Positions 63,015 through 64,000 of a stretch of 64,000 nucleotides of DNA are shown here, piece by piece. The stretch spans positions 496,001 through 560,000 of the forward strand of contig ML133432.1 of the NCBI GenBank assembly GCA_003864495.1, in the 5' to 3' direction. Source of the DNA: Nemopilema nomurai (Eukaryota > Cnidaria > Scyphozoa > Rhizostomeae > Rhizostomatidae). How positions within the stretch are numbered: position 1 is the stretch's first letter; every line of letters begins with the position of its first letter. The notes under the pieces are model-generated. The model was given only the letters and a program-made list of their open reading frames with translations. It was not told where the DNA came from and did not search any database. A program made the translations under genes and the position numbers.

Positions 63015-63410
63015 GTGCTCTGCCTTCCCTTCCTTGCAAATACGTGTTTCCTTTCCTTCCTTGCAAAAAAATGCTCCCTTCTCTTCCTTGCAAATAAATT
63101 TTCCATTCCCTTCCTTGCAAATACATGTTCCCGTCTCTTCCTTGCAAATAAATTTTCCATTCCCTTCCTTGCAAATACATGTTCCCTTCTCTTCCTTGCA
63201 AATAAATTTTCCCTTCCCTTCCTTGCAAATACATGTTCCCTTCTCTTCCTTGCAAATAAATTTTCCCTTCCCTTCCTTGCAAATACATGTTCCCTTCTCT
63301 TCCTTGCAAATAAATTTTCCCTTCCCTTCCTTGCAAAAACATGCTCCCTTGTCTTCCTTGCAAATAAATTTTCCCTTCCTTTCCTTGCAAATACATGTTC
63401 CCTTCCCTTC
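63015..63410. repeat. minisatellite (CTTCCTTGCAAATA...) after ADAM exon 9
   Basis: A ~26-base unit alternates between TTCCTTGCAAATACATGTTCC and TTCCTTGCAAATAAATTTTCC versions, making a ~52-base higher-order dimer repeated about six to seven times. It is open in several frames on both strands because it lacks stops; the resulting 150-240-codon frames are not genes. It presumably lies in ADAM intron 9. Confidence 0.92.
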
Positions 63411-63542
63411 CTTTCAAATACTTCAAAACTAGGCATTAAGCCCGTAGAGAAGTGCACAATGGTCACAAAGGATTTTCTTTCAAATACTTCAAAACTAGGC
63501 ATTAAGCACGTAGAGAAGTTCACAATGGTCACAAAGGATTTT
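63411..63542. repeat. 66-bp tandem duplication next to the minisatellite
   Basis: 63411-63476 and 63477-63542 are back-to-back copies (CTTTCAAATACTTCAAAACT at each start) differing at about two positions. Confidence 0.9.
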
Positions 63543-64000
63543 CGCTGCTGGTTGCACGGATTTGTACATAATAAGAAAATTCTAATATGATTTTTGTATC
63601 CAGAACTAAGATGTCTCAACGCCAAAAGTTTCTCAAGCATGCTCATAAAATCAAAGTTCATTCTGTTTGTAAATCCTTTCGCGCCTTTGTCGCCATATGA
63701 TGTTTCCACGTATCACATTAGATACACTGCATCATTTCATCGTAGACTTTGCCTCCTCAATCGACAGCCCTAGTAGTTCATTCTTACGTCCTCATGAACA
63801 GTTCCAAGTGTTCCAAAGCACAATATTCTTATATAACGATATTTATAATAATGATGTAATTAAGTCACATACAGTTGTTGCACCGAGTTGTTCTATAACT
63901 GGCTGCTTAAAAAGTGCTTTTATTGTTTCAATATGCTATTATTTACAATTTAAAAGAAAATAAGTTAAAGGTGTAAGGTCAAACTAAAGTGTTTCCAGAA

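Noticed and set aside
63015..63410. Regularly spaced repeats resembling a CRISPR array
   Set aside because: The units are contiguous with no unique spacers, and the genome is eukaryotic.
62901..63709. 150-240-codon frames on both strands
   Set aside because: They are low-complexity translations of the TTCCTTGCAAATA minisatellite, open in several frames at once.

Overview
The window is animal nuclear DNA. It has spliceosomal introns with GT..AG ends, metazoan genes (eIF3a, FAHD1, hexokinase, an ADAM-type metalloprotease), and many transposon and simple-repeat insertions, mostly in introns and intergenic DNA. The AT-rich intergenic DNA, G-runs, Ty1/copia, pogo and hAT elements and moderate introns suggest a marine invertebrate, most likely a cnidarian (anemone or coral). 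That placement is an inference from style and not from a diagnostic marker.

Layout from left to right. (1) 1-680, plus: the 3' end of a purple acid phosphatase. (2) 2273-14239, plus: a complete 19-exon gene for translation initiation factor eIF3 subunit A (1113 codons; all exon phases add up). Its C-terminal exon carries a decapeptide repeat, and intron 11 holds a long ATATC-type microsatellite. (3) About 14.9-16.2 kb: a decayed hAT transposase. (4) 16.26-18.15 kb, minus: a broken pogo/Tigger transposase. (5) 19521-26630, minus: a complete three-exon FAHD1 gene (220 codons). Its large first intron contains a 4645-bp Ty1/copia retrotransposon (21018-25662). The copia copy has LTRs that look identical, a perfect TCTTA target duplication and a primer site matching the initiator-tRNA anticodon arm. 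(6) 29295-40721, plus: a seven-exon hexokinase (580 codons) with an unusual Cys-rich N-terminal extension. Intron 1 carries a 1.57-kb foldback element and intron 6 a 1.5-kb CT-rich minisatellite. (7) 48362 to at least 62924, plus: the first nine exons of an ADAM-family metalloprotease. They encode signal peptide, prodomain, cysteine switch and a furin site; the catalytic domain lies beyond the window. A small hAT MITE and a minisatellite sit in its introns.

The host genes are unrelated housekeeping or surface-protein genes and do not form a functional cluster. The most distinctive signals are in the mobile DNA: the young copia copy with apparent half-tRNA priming, the foldback element that would form a ~500-bp hairpin in hexokinase pre-mRNA, and a repeat family present in two hexokinase introns. 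I found no clearly new multi-gene system. Exon boundaries come from reading splice sites and matching known family sequences by eye; no alignments or searches were run.
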